Assembly (NCBI RefSeq): GCF_000150275.1
Contig: NW_002060949.1
Location: forward strand, 2,663,836 to 2,727,835
Direction of reading: 5' to 3'
DNA from: Trichoplax adhaerens
Lineage: Eukaryota > Placozoa > Uniplacotomia > Trichoplacea > Trichoplacidae
DNA: 64,000 nucleotides
Below, in pieces: positions 38,201 to 51,347 of the stretch (the stretch's first letter is position 1; every line of letters begins with the position of its first letter). The translations under genes were made by a program, and so were the position numbers. A model generated the notes under the pieces. It worked only from the letters and a program-made list of their open reading frames with translations. It made no database searches and was not told the DNA's origin.

Positions 38201-41200
38201 GTGAATATTCATTGATATAACCTTGATTAATGCGCTAAATTCCTACATAGTCTTATGGGTGTATAACTGAAAATATTAAAATTTTATAGGCCAATGAATA
38301 GGTATTGTACTGTATTATTCAATTTCTACCACTATCAACAATTTTATAAATATTTTTCAGCTTAATTGTTTTTAAAGTCACTAAATGCACTATATTTAAA
38401 CTTACTTTATTTGACCTCCTTTCATCACCCTTTACAGAGAATGAAGATACAATATCAGATACCTTTTGCGTAATAACTAGGATATTTAATAATAATTGCA
38501 GAAATATCATCACTTAGATCTTACTTTGTCATTTCGAAAACATCTCTAAACATAGCAAGCACATATCTAGGAACATCGGATTTGGGTAAACCTTTAGTGT
38601 CCATGCTGTAGCTGTAAAAAATAAAGCATTCACGGTTAAATTGTCTTTAACTGAAAATACATAATGTGGTAGTAATGCTAAAACTAAATTGTTTCAAAAT
38701 ATATTATTGACTATTCTTACTTGATAATTCCTGAAGTATCTAATCGGGGTTTTCCAAGAATATCTGCTGCTTCTTCAATGCTAGCGCACCGATGGTAAGC
38801 CGCAACGTCTAAAGTTATCTGCATTATGGTACATATATAACATATATAAAACAATAAGATGAAATATTGACCGCTAATACGTATATTAGTCTAAATGCCT
38901 TAGAATTTATGAAGATAGCTCATTTTGTTAACCTACCATGTATCGATAATCCAGCTTTCGTACCTTATCATATAGCTAAATTTTAACCAGATTTAGAATT
39001 GTTTAATTTATTTTTATTATTAATTGGACTGATTATAAAAGTTAGATGCTAGCTCAAATCGTATTCATCATACACGGTATAAAAGTAATCATATCCCATA
39101 AGTAGGAATGATTAATTACTTTTTAAGATTACTTCACATTAGTAAGAACTAGGAAATAAATCATACGATTGCTATTAAAGAATAAATCATAGACAACGAT
39201 TAGACTACAATCATGCAACATTTGTACCTTGGCATAATGCAATGCAAGCCCACAGACAAGGGATACATTTTCCAAGATTCGTTTATCTAATTAGAGAAAG
39301 GAATCGAGCTGAACTTTATTGACAGAGTTTCTACGGTAAAAAGGATAAAATCTACAGAGTAATGCTATTATCCAGGTTATTCTAAACGATTACCTAAGCA
39401 AGTAAACGTTGATTCATTGATTTTGTTGATCATTTGAATGATACCTATAACACTAAGATAAAATTAATCATTACATGATACAAATGAGTAACCAGATAGT
39501 CAGTTTAAGTGTTAAATAAAATTGGCATGTCTAATATTATAGCTCGAAAGAAATAATTTGATATGATAAATTATTCATATAAACGTGTGATTGAGTAGAC
39601 TTTCATTTACTATTCACTATTACTTTCCTATATTTAGTATAATACTCCGTATGACAGTATAAATGAAATCCATGCTGTAATATCGAAAATCCAAGGGACA
39701 TATCTGATCCTTGGTTTATGGTATACAAATAATATACTGTCGAAATAGCTTAAAAGAGATTAATATTGGCTCGATATAGGTGATTTATTAGTTTGTTACA
39801 AATTATTAGCGATTTTGCTTATGTGGAGTGGTGGTCTATCGCACTTATGCTCGAGTTACGGCAGATAAACGAATAAATGAAATGTTTACTTACCTGCCAT
39901 TATTTAAAATTGGAGTACATATCATATTTTTCGACTTATATCCAGTGACCTTGTCGACATTTCTGTATATAAATACACGATAGAATTTGATTTTCGTTAT
40001 ACTTATTCATGTTTTAATTATTGCACAGATGTAGATTAAGGTTCTTTCCATCAGATATTTGTCGATATTGGAATATAAAAGGTTAAGAATTATCCTGTTA
40101 CCATATATAAACTTATTTCTCAAAATTATGAAAGCACATTTTCATAACCTACATATCAATATTGAAAGCGGATACTCCTGCTAATAGGTTACAATATAGC
40201 TAAGATTGATTTACGATATTGGAATGTAAAAAGCATGGATTACTAGAAATTCCAAGTAAAAGGTTAGAAATTATCCTGATTCTATATTATAAACTTATAT
40301 TTTAAAATTTATGAAAGTTCGCTTTCATAACCTACGCCAGTATTGATTGCCTATGACTACTAATAAGTTACCTTATGGCTAAGATTGATTTACGACATTG
40401 GAATGTGAAAGGTTAGGAATTATTCTATTGCCATATTGTAAACTTACTGTATATCTCAAAATGTCTAAAACCACACATTCATAACCTACACATCAATACT
40501 GAATGCATATGTTACTGCTAATAAGCTACAATATAACTAAGATTAATTGACTTATATTGCTATATCAGAGGGTTTTTTTGTGAACTGCATTATATCCATT
40601 ATGATTAGATAAATCTGTGCTACTTGCTAGTGAACTTCATATCGAAATTTTCAATTTCCTCAAAATAATTTTATTTTCGTTAATCAATTATATATTTCAA
40701 ATTTATAATTAACTTTATTGAGATTAATCATACCTATAGAATCGATCATCGTCACTAGCATGATTTACAATAATTGACTTTCCAATTTTGCCACAATGTC
40801 CAACTATGCCTTTATCGGAAGGAAAGCTAGAATATTTTTAAAATGGGTAAATGCAATGACAATAATTAGAGTAAAGTTTGAGGTATGTAAGTCAAATTTT
40901 TACCAGTAATGATGTGAATAGTATCTACCGCAAAATGGATTTAAACTTTCTTGTATTCTTATCTTTGTTTTCATATCCTACATCAAAAACTAAAGGATAT
41001 AATTCTACTTCATCGTCATTCTTGGACGAGTAAACAAATATGGAAGCTCGATCAGCTTTGATAAACTGCTTTGTTTGCGTCTGCGTATATTTCAATATTG
41101 AAAAAATAATATATTTTCAAGATTAGTTTAGGCTTGCAATGTACTCTAGTGTTAAATAGGTATGTAATATTATACAGTAATGAATTTAAATTACTATACT

Positions 41201-44200
41201 TTTAATGTATGCGCTAATTCTCTCCAAGTATTATATTTATTTAAGGCTATTTTCGTATGAACGCCAAAATAATCCATTACAAAATTACTTGTACAACCTA
41301 TTACATTTATTTTGTCTTACCAGTATTAATGTGGTTACTTTTTTTACGCTCATAACATCTTGAGACATAGATCTTAATTACAAAAGGTAGAATAGATTAG
41401 ACACTATTCCTAACAGGTATCAGATTATTAGTAATAATTCATACGTATTGACTGAAATCTTACTTAACAATAGCATTCATCATTTGATATATATCCTTAT
41501 CCGTCCCTTGACTATAAAGATTCTGAAATAAAGCGAACAAAATTGAGAAGGCCTAACATTTATAACGATATTCATGATATTCATTACCATTGCTCTTTCT
41601 AAGGTTAATTGGCACCATAATGCTAAAGATGTCATGGCCTATTGAACAATCGCAAGATAATAATTAGCTATATCATTGGGATTAATGGTTTTAATTCCAA
41701 TTCTAGCATACATGAGCATCTTCATACGTAAAGCCAATTCCTTTGAATTTACTTATTTCCATTACAGCTGATGATTAAATATTGGATTTTCATGTTAGCT
41801 GTTTGAAAAACTCATATAGAAAATGTAATTTATTACCGAATACTTCTCCACTGAAAGTCATGATTGGTTGCCATAGACTAAAATCATACTCGATTTCCAC
41901 TATAATTATAAAATTTAAATAAGTAGATGGATAAAAAATTTAATTGTTGCACAAACATTTATCGAAGTAAGATCACAGAAAGTAGGATAGGTTAGCAATA
42001 GACAATAAAATTCAGATACCCATGGTTATAATGAATAGAAATTAAAGTCAATTTTCATATCTAGTCAAGTACAATATGCCCTATATTATATTACGGTATT
42101 TTTTTTTACCGTTTTCTCTGTATTCTGTGAATTTCCTTGCAAAATCTTCTCGCTGTAAAAAATTTAATATTCGATTCAATTTGACGGGGATAATAAAAAA
42201 TCTTTTACTGTAACTTATTTATGAAAGGCTGGTCTATTTTCTTTCTTATTAAGGCCAGTACACTAAATTATCTAGTCAATAACGCCGTTATGAAATAGAG
42301 CTTTCATGGTATATTGTAAAAGAAGTAAGAAATTAAAAATATACAGTATAGACGTATAGCAAATTTAAACTAAACTGACCGTTATCAATGGCTTAGTCAT
42401 TTATAAAAGGATTGATAATTATTTTATTATGGCATGTATGGCCAAACCAGTCAAGCGTAAATGTAATAATGTATATTTTTATAGTATAACTTTAATGCTA
42501 TTGAATGTAGAATTTTGCTATATTAATTATAAGATCGTAATTAAATCGAGCTTTATTAATTCTTACCATAGCATTCAGTCTAACTGTCGTCTTTGTACGT
42601 ATAGCTGTTGCGATAGGAGTATCTTGACCAGCAAGACGTTGTCGCTTCGATTTAACATTGCTTACAATAAATAATCAAATGAATCCTTTATTATTCCTTA
42701 GGCTAAAGAATAACAACCGACAGCAGTATTGCATTATCTTAGAAAAGCTGATTAGTACGTGCATGACATAAATGATTACAAAACATTAGCAGAGTAAAGC
42801 ATTCATAGGGACTAAATGAGTTAATTGAAAAAGTTATCAACAAATTTAGTTTAATCATAATAGGATTTGTCTTTATAAATAGTGTTATAATAACCAATCA
42901 ACATAGAAAGTTGTAAAACAGCATTTTAACGTGAATTTAGTTGTACCTATTGAAATACAATAGCAATTTAATATAACTATAGTTACAAGCGCAATGTTTA
43001 CCTTGGATCTTGGGGTATAAATTGATAAACAACCTATGTAGAAATTATGAATAAGACTGTGAAAAAGAGCATATTCTAGAACTTTATTTCATCATATTAT
43101 TAATTGTCGATATCAAACTCACTTCACCATTCTCATCTACAATATAAAGTCTCGATCTTGTCGCATTGATAACTACAGAAATGAAAACAAGGACTTAGAA
43201 ACAGCAGCAAAAAGATAGATCTTAAATCTTTGATCCTCATCTTGAGCTAAACGAAGCGTAAATTAAGAATGATTCAAATTAACAACGAAATGTTAGTAGT
43301 CATTATTTTACCTCTGCCAATATTTCGCATCATACAGTAAAGTATCAGGTAGAGGTTATGTCTTTTACCAATTTTCTGGAGTCCCTCATGTAAATTATCT
43401 CGATTTTTCATCATCTAACAAATATTGATATGATAATTTTAACTTTCAGTTGTTATAACTCCAAGCATATACTGTAAATATTCAAACATAGCAACCTTTA
43501 TTTAATACTATTTGGCTAAAAAGTAAAACACTCGTAGGCGATTCGATCATACTGTTTTTACATTGGTAATATGCTAAGCTATAAAAGTGATAATGCAATA
43601 TTCCAGAATAAAAACAACCTCTTCCTCTAATTCTTTAGCTCTTCGGCTGCCAGCTTCTTCAAATTCTGGATCAGCTAGAACGTATTATTAAAAACTATTA
43701 TCTGATTGACATAGATGGTAGATATTTAAAATTATCGTCTATGGCTCTATGCAATTCTTGTAGCATAGTAAAGCTACTACTAATCGTATAAACAAATTGT
43801 GATTACTAAATAGTAAAGCACTTTATAGATTTCTTTTGATAAGATCTTTGTGACTTTATTAATAAATAAATTGAAAATCTTAATAACATCAATCTTAAGT
43901 TCTATTCGGATAAACTATAAGTATTTAGCTATTACGGTATATCATTTAAAATAATTTGCAAGTAACTAATGATTTTACTTTGATCTTCATTATATTAGGA
44001 ATTAATCTAACCTTTTTCTTCAGCAAATGGCTGTGATGGAACTGATTTACTAGATAGCCAATATTTAATCTCGTTCTCTTCTACATGATCCATAATGTAT
44101 TCCTTCAGGAAATCAGGATTGGTTTTCAAATAATGATAGATACGTTGTCGCTTTATTACTGAGTGAATAAACGATTTATTAGCTAAATTCGGCAAAGAAT

Positions 44201-44219
44201 CTTTTTGTTTTATGAACAT
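35292..44219 (-). CDS. GAF-domain 3',5'-cyclic nucleotide phosphodiesterase, 828 aa (or 938 aa)
   Basis: Twenty-seven exons: 44219-44012, 43674-43619, 43414-43312, 43172-43123, 43033-43002, 42660-42567, 42152-42110, 41899-41837, 41767-41712, 41638-41588, 41522-41464, 41287-41200, 41080-40929, 40826-40734, 39962-39894, 39452-39394, 39296-39238, 38818-38721, 38611-38525, 38051-37901, 37363-37208, 36933-36883, 36698-36577, 36278-36167, 36042-35962, 35828-35740, 35496-35292; in phase. Hydrolyses cAMP and/or cGMP. The N-terminal NPDFLKEY...IKYWL motif resembles PDE5/11. GAF-A runs from about RLYIVDENGE to TLERAM. GAF-B (ADRASIFVY to CGLALHYAK) has an NKFDE-like NKINESTF...D. The catalytic domain has VPYHNWNH, CLCHDLDH, MTACDLSA and PMMDREKA, with Gln before VGF as the purine-binding residue. 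MMDREKA and LPKSD recall PDE2; other parts recall PDE5/10/11, so no symbol is given. The start is unsettled: ATG at 44219, or splicing from 48193-48541. Confidence 0.88.
40065..40550. repeat. Three imperfect tandem copies in a phosphodiesterase intron
   Basis: Lies in the intron between exons 40826-40734 and 39962-39894. Each copy has AAAGGTTA-AATTAT, TAAACTTAT, TCATAACCTAC and CTAAGATTGATT words in the same order. The GGTTA landmark falls at 40081, 40262 and 40411, so periods are about 181 and 149. The copies are diverged and AT-rich, with no coding potential. Confidence 0.75.
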
Positions 44220-47200
44220 TAACAGATATTACTAAATGGCTGCATACTTTGATATAGATATGTTCTTAAATAGTATGAGAACAGCTCAATATTGATCAAT
44301 TATAAAACTTGAAAGATCGTGGCAAGAAAATAAATGAAATTTCATGTCTATATTAACTATCGTATAAGGATTTACCGACATTTAATTCAAATTCAAATTA
44401 ATAACGATAGCGAAAAAAATCAACGAACAATTTTAACGTTTTTAATGCCCATTTGTATTTAAAATCCCCAATTTTTCTCATTCATGCTAATTTTGCCATG
44501 TTTTTGGCTCAATACTAACTATTACTAAAACTTCATCCTAATCTGATAGTCTATAACGTCGTTTAAATTTTGATTTACTTTATTCTATAAAAGCAATATT
44601 TCGTATGGTGTACTCTAGACTTTACCAAATCTAAAATTATTTATTAGTGTTAGTATTTTCTGTAGAACCACAGCAAAATCGACCTAAGAGGCTTCGTGGA
44701 ATAGAGCGAAAGTAAACCTACTATTCAAAAATATATAACCCTTAATACTTAGTAGATAATCTCTGCTAAAGCGTCCAGTATTCTGCAGTTAGTTAACTTT
44801 TCTGTAGAAATATTTTAATATTTGAAGATAAACAGAATCTTACACTAGCTGCTTCTAGTACAGGAAGTTAATATTCATGTAGCTGCTATACATATTATAA
44901 GGGTAAAAGTAATGTTAACAACAACATTTATAAGAGTTGATAATTTTTAAGTCAATTTTATGTTTAGAGTATTCAGTAATAAGTTGCTCTTTCCAGATAT
45001 AGTTGCAATACTGGAACTAAATAGAAAGTGAAGCTTCTGATAGTACAATTTGACCAGCAGTTTATTTCCTTATAATCGTTCCCATATTATTTCCCCTAGA
45101 TGTCAATGAATTGGTCTTGCCATGTTACTATTTTAAGTTTCTCAAAACTGTTAAAATTTAGTTGTCCAATAATTACGTTGATTAAAGCAACAACAGCACC
45201 GCTATCAACTTTATAGCAGTTGTTCTTCCGAACCAGGTTTTCGATATAGCATAGTATACAAATGGAAATTTATTGTTAATGTTATAAGCGTTATTTCCCG
45301 AAATCTAACTTTCGATATAGCATAATATATCGAAGGAAATTATTTTTAATGTAATTTTAATAAATGCAACCGATTGTAATCTTAATATTTTACTGTTGAC
45401 CATTTCATTTAGAATAATAATGATGGATAAAATACTGGTATATGGCATATCGATGTATTGCTCCGCTGCTGTATTATTTCTCTAAATTCTATTCTGCTGT
45501 GTATGCTAATTTAAAAGTGATTTTATTCCAATGTCAACTATGCTATGAATCTGCGAATAAAATATTATATCTGCCACTCACATTTGTTTCGAGTTGATTT
45601 AATTATTTTTGTGTTGTAAAAATCACTAGTCTTTAATTATTAACGAAAGCATTTTGTCGAGAATTCTGTAATGCCATTATTTCTATTGTCTGACTTGATT
45701 TAAAATAGATATTAGCCTACTCTAATGACATAAAAAAGTTACTCCAAATTAACATTATAATTTGTTCAAAAAATAGTGGCTGTCAATTGCTATCAAGTTC
45801 TAACGGGAGCAGCAATATTCTATGTGTTTAACTAGTATTTATGATAAAAAGAAGATATGGAATAGTAAGATACGCAGTGGTGCCCAGATAATTACAAGTT
45901 TTGATACTAAAATGTGATAATTAAATTAAATTGGCTGTTTTGTGGTTTGAAAACGAACTATGCAGTGTCTGTTAATGGGTTAAGATGTTGCCGTAAAAGG
46001 CTAGTAGATAGAGGAAACTATGAATTATAGCCAAAGAATTTTCGCAAACTATAAATTTAGTACAAATAATAGCTGCCACGTTGAATGATTGTCATCAAAA
46101 TTTTAATTTCAAGTGGGCTATTAATAGCAATTTGATGCCATAAATAGACGGCAATTACTCATTTATCGCTGAAATTATTCAGGAAAATAAACTCTGGCAG
46201 CAAAGCTTGAACCTTTAATTTTCTTTCTTATAATTGGCAAAATTGTTCTTCTGACATTCAAAAATCAATGTTGAAATAACGTGATTATCTTGTACTATAA
46301 TCAATGACTTGCGCCATCTGTTATTTGAATTCAGAAGTATTTCTAGAGGTCACTAGGCGTATCCAGGACAAAATGAATAAATCAAATATAGCAATCACAT
46401 CATGTTACTCTATTTAAAAGTGTGGCAATTTCAAATATATCTTAAATAAGGTTCTAAAATCCTTTATTAAAGTATATATTCTGATGATGGCAGTTCATTT
46501 TAATTATTTAAGTCATAAATACGAGCTGAGACTTTAATCGAATTTTAGGCTGGAGGAGACCGTGCTAAAGTCAATATGGAGCGTACTACAGCATCAAAAA
46601 TGGAATATGATTAGCTAAATTCGGTCATAATCTTACTGGCTGTAAATATCAGATATTAGTTTTGACTTCCTAATTTGTAGATATGAAGTGCATTAATGGT
46701 TGAATCGGATTTCTACATTGAGAAAGATTGTGTTAGGTAATATGCAGTAGCACTATATGATTTAATATCATAATCTTTTAGTATGAAAATCACGAAAGAT
46801 GATTACACGCTAAAAATATTTTTAATTTGTGAATATGAACTTCATTAATAGTTGAATTAGATTTCTTCATTGAGAATACTGTGCCAAGGTAATATGCGGT
46901 TACTCTACACGATTTAATATCATTATCTTTTAGTATAAAAATTACGAAAGACGGCATGTTAAAATGAAAGTGGCAGAAGCCACTATGGTGAATAGGAAAG
47001 GCAAAGCTGAGCGAAATTTTTATAAATGCTTCCCTGGTTTATTCTTATGTTGATAATATGACGCTGATGATGTTGTTGGTGCAGGTTTTAGAAATTATTA
47101 AAATTGAATGCTTAGAACAAGGTAATCGATATTGAGGATCAATTGCAAATACGGCAAAGAAATAAATTACAACGAATTAATATATCATTTATCGTATTGT

Positions 47201-48192
47201 AGTATCTATCTATCTATCCAAATGGCATATGTAATCGTTGGATGAGGAAAGATTTGATGATATTACATTTGTAAATACGATGACATTTATAAAACTAAAG
47301 CAATCGCACTGACTGCTATACTTTTGACGTTAATTTTCTGCTACCAGGACGATGAATATTAATGAAGTGGTATTGGTTTGCAATTAATTAGCAATGGTAT
47401 CGAGGAAATGACGATATAATATTAAACAAGCAATTTGCTATCCACTCCTACATTTCTAACACATCGGATTCTAGGGTTTACTTTGTTTTATGATTTACCA
47501 TTGAGATGAAATCGATATTGGAAATGAAAAAGTAAATCATCATCAAAATTGTTGTACGAGAAAAGAATCTTTAACGTAAAATGACAATTATCTCACTCAA
47601 CGCCATTATCAGATTTTTAACTACAGTGATTTTATGTCTATAAAGTTAAAGAGGAAATAATTAGGTTAACTAACGGCTACTGACATCATCAGCTGAGATT
47701 ATCCAGGCGTAGAATATGTAACTCTTAATCTATACCTACTTTAGACCCAGTGTTAAAATTTCTACAAAGCTATTCGGGAAAGTATAATATTTCAGTTAAC
47801 TATTAGTATTATAAGAAATATAATTAAGGGTACATCATTTTAATTACTAGTAGGACTTAAATTGCTAGACGGAAATTAAAATATCAATCTTTCCATAGAT
47901 AATTAGTGTTTGTTATTAGTCAGAAAGTTTTTGATTTTCTGATCATCAAGGATCGCCTTCAGTGCAGCATTCTATCTGTTTGTTATTATGTATTTGAATT
48001 TATTCCTTGCCCTACTTCTACTAGTAAGTTAAGATATCGCAATCAATCTTAAATTTCTTAATTCACAAATGAGTTGCACAATTTTTTGAGTTATGATGAG
48101 ATATAACGGTTTAAAAATAGACAAAATGATTTCAGCTAAAATTTTTACATTTTAAATAAGTATCGCTTATAAAATGACTGGCAATATAATAC
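44220..48192. other. 4 kb intron or intergenic stretch
   Basis: Very AT-rich. If the exon at 48193-48541 belongs to the phosphodiesterase this is its first intron; otherwise it is upstream sequence. It contains a duplicated pair of about 130 bases (46671 and 46822) and a smaller pair with TTCGATATAGCATA at 45240 and 45311. A short open stretch after a good acceptor at 46557-46613 (+) has no visible partner exons. Confidence 0.45.
46671..46952. repeat. Imperfect direct repeat, about 151-base spacing
   Basis: Copy 1 (46671-46800) and copy 2 (46822-46952) share TAATTTGT, ATATGAA-TTCATTAAT, TTGAAT, TTCATTGAGAA, GGTAATATGC and GATTTAATATCAT-ATCTTTTAGTAT-AAA, in that order, with scattered mismatches. 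No open frame is kept across the copies. Confidence 0.75.
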
Positions 48193-48541
48193 CTTGTAGT
48201 AAAGCCTTGGAATAAATAGGCGCTTCTTCGTGTTGAAAAGGCTCATCTTTTGGATATGTTTTAGTGGGCTGTATAGTTCCGATACCAGTAACTAACAAAT
48301 CTTTTTTCTCAACAATATTAATCTTCGTTTTTCCAAGGCGTTTTTTACTGCCGGCAAGAATATTACCGTACTCATAAGAACTATCTTTATTGGTAGATTT
48401 ATTGGTAGATTTATTGGTGGTAATATTATTATTTGAAGTTGTATTATTGCCATTAGGTAAAAGTGGAAATCGAATTGGATTTTTGGTTGAATTTTTGGAT
48501 AGAAGGCCTTTAGGACGATGTTGTGAAGTAGTTGTGGCCAT
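48193..48541 (-). CDS. Candidate 5' exon, possibly of the phosphodiesterase
   Basis: ATG at 48541 opens 116 codons, ending at a donor (CTACAAG|GTATTA) in phase 1. The product begins MATTTSQHRPKGLLSK, is rich in Asn, Thr, Ser and Lys, and contains a short repeat (TNKSTNKSTNK); it looks disordered. Splicing to an acceptor after 44201 would join it in frame to the phosphodiesterase exon starting DSLPNLANKS, giving a 938-residue protein, close to PDE11-type lengths. That acceptor is purine-rich and weak, and the intron would be 4 kb. It could instead be the first exon of an unrecognised gene. Confidence 0.45.
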
Positions 48542-51347
48542 CGCTGAAGATTAAAACGTGTACTGTTGTTATTTCCAAATCAATACCGAGAGAGTGAGAA
48601 AGAAAGTTGGTCGAAGAACGCTTGTAGAAATGATTAACTTAGTCCTATCCTATCTATAGTGCTATTTATTTATATCCTTTATGGTATTTTGAGTTAGGAT
48701 AGTTGAACTAATACAAACACAATCAATGGAAATAATTGTCCATCGATATTAATTCCAGAGATAGAGAAAGGCTTTCCAGCAAGATAGATACGTTGGGTAC
48801 TGCTAAGAGTAGTTTAAAAGAAATAAAATTTACTCTTTCTATTCATTAAATCCTTTCTCGACTTTTCAGCTAGTTTAAGCTAGTAAGAGGAATCGAAAAC
48901 AATAGCCAATTCTACTACCAAATAAATAAATACCTCATATTGAGTAATCAATGTTAGCCGCATCTATTATATGATTGCAATTACAACAGTACCATGATTC
49001 AATCAGTTGAGAATTGCAGTCATTGAATACTCAACTGATGTTTCCTTTTATTATTTACAATTTTTGTTGGTTGTTCTCTTTATGTTATTGGCTAGTTTTC
49101 TGATCAACATCATCAATTATTTTATTTTATATCATGCATTATATTAATCATATCTAGTTGCTAAGGCGAAATTAAAATCAATCAACGTCAGTAATTAAAT
49201 ATTAATCAATCGAGTCAATAGTCACAGCCAATTCAAAAGACACTGAAAATAGATATGGTATCCATAATAGCAATGTATTCATAAATTAGTCACTGTCTAT
49301 TTCAATTTTCAATATGCCGATCAATAAAATCAACAATGAGAATAGCACGAGGATGATCGATGTATTTGTGATTGAAGACTAGTCTATAACTAAAGTATTG
49401 TCCTACTCATCATCTTTCAAGTAATTACGGATTAACTTAGAAATATTATAATTATAATTAGTCAAATCAATTAATTTTAAAGTTTAAATAAGCAACAATG
49501 ATGTATTTGTGTTTTTACCAGCATAGATGAATATTTCTAGGCATAAATTTCCTGTAGAGCAATTCTATTCCATTAGTTTTATATTTTAAATATTTGGTAA
49601 TCGATTAAGCGTATTTTTATAACTGTTATTATTTTTCAATTCGATTTATTACAGCATTTAAAAATTGTCAGTCTCAAGCTGGCGTTCATGCATATCATGG
49701 TATCCATAATTTAGCTCGAATGGCAAATAGTATTATGTGTATTATCTCAAGATGGCCATAATTTCAGTAGTATGAATATGAAATATAAGTAAATTTGCTA
49801 AGTGCTTTGAAGTACACGTTTGAATATTTTTTACAGACAGCTACAACAATGAAAATAATTAAAAGTTTCGATAGCATAGTCAAAAGTGTATAGAATAGGT
49901 AACGATAGCAAGTGAGTTCTCTAAAAGCTATAAGCCCCTGTTAAATCATGAATGGCTCAGGAAAGAGCCTTGTTAAAATATCGGTCTCTAAACTAGAGAT
50001 ATTTGGAAAATTTCTGGAATTGCTATTATAGTAATGGTACATAGTAGTCTCTAGGGAGCATATAAAATCATCAAATATAGTCTTAATCTAAGATATCTTT
50101 TAGGACTAGCAGTGATTAGGATATACCCGTAGGTAAATTATTTTTGGCTATAATAGTTTAAGGTATAATGCTGTATATATTGTATGCTTGTAGACTTTTG
50201 GATGATGAATTATACAATAGATAGCTGCTATAGTAATTTTTATACTTACAGTTCAGAAATTGAATACTCTACTGGAATTGAAATGATACCCTACTAGTTC
50301 CATTTACAAATTTCAATAAAATTGAAAGAGATAGTTTTAGTGGATTTAAAAGCATCAAACTCAGTCGATTTAAGATAATTCATAGACTATTATAAAGGCA
50401 AGCTACAATAGCATAAAATGTATATTATTGATATATGGATTTGGTTTTATTCATTTTATTAATGACTATCACCAATCATTTGAAAGTATTTGAAATTCGA
50501 TGTTGAACGTAATCTATTCCTTTTATTTATCTTAAGCCTTACACTAGAAAGGTGCACTCGCAATCACACAGGTATTAGCGTTATCATCCTTTTCAAATGG
50601 ATAATGTCATGTATAGTAATACGATTCTGAATACTTTCCATGATATGATTGCTATTTAGATCAACGTTCTTTAATCGTTTAGCTCGCATGAACTATTTTC
50701 CAATGAATGTTGTCATTTATAGTAAGAAATCACGGTATAAATGATGCATGGAATAGCCTGCAATTTTTACCCGTCCATAGATATGCTAATATTGTTGTAA
50801 TAGAATCTGTATACTCTCATATTCACGAATTACCCTACTACATATACTATGGTACGTTGAAGTCCAAAGTGTTAAGAGTACAACGTTCTAGTGTCTATCT
50901 TTATAGACGATCTATAGCTTGACGTCCCTCTGATTTTCCCGCAGTTGCTGACCATGGCTTCCGTTAGAAATCTCTATGATTTCCACTCTGTATCATTCCA
51001 TGAATTGCTTACTTCTAAGACTACACATCATATATGGCCAAGGCTGCCTACTTTGGCCTAGTCCTATTACTCAGTATTGCAAGACTAAAATGAGTAGAGT
51101 TATCGATGCAATTCAAGAAATGGACCAGCAAAACTAGACTAGTCAGCCATTTTGGCCATTGTCAAGAGTACAATGTACGCTTGCAGACATCACGGGCAGT
51201 TCAAATGGCCAGCAAACCTAGTCTGCCTTGACATTGGATGGCGACTTCCGAGTGCATTTTCTTGTCAGCAATAAACTCGTTAAACGCTCTCTCGCTTTTT
51301 GTATCCATTTTAGCCCAAGTCAACAGTAGCGATGCCGATTGCTTTCT
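48542..51347. other. Non-coding spacer left of the satellite array
   Basis: About 2.8 kb of AT-rich sequence. Open frames are short and match nothing recognisable. Towards the right end (after about 50930) base composition becomes more balanced as the repeat array approaches. Confidence 0.45.

Noticed and set aside
41588-41767. Long minus-strand open frame ending in an in-frame TAG before the GAF-A segment AMTSLALW, suggesting a nonsense mutation
   Set aside because: Splicing 41767-41712 to 41638-41588 gives a phase-correct GAF-A end (EVFAVMEI...GFTYEDAH then AMTSLALW), so the TAG is simply the intron acceptor.
46557-46613. Possible + strand terminal exon (AGGDRAKVNMERT...)
   Set aside because: Only 19 codons after an acceptor, with no upstream partner exon in phase; within chance expectation for this much AT-rich DNA.
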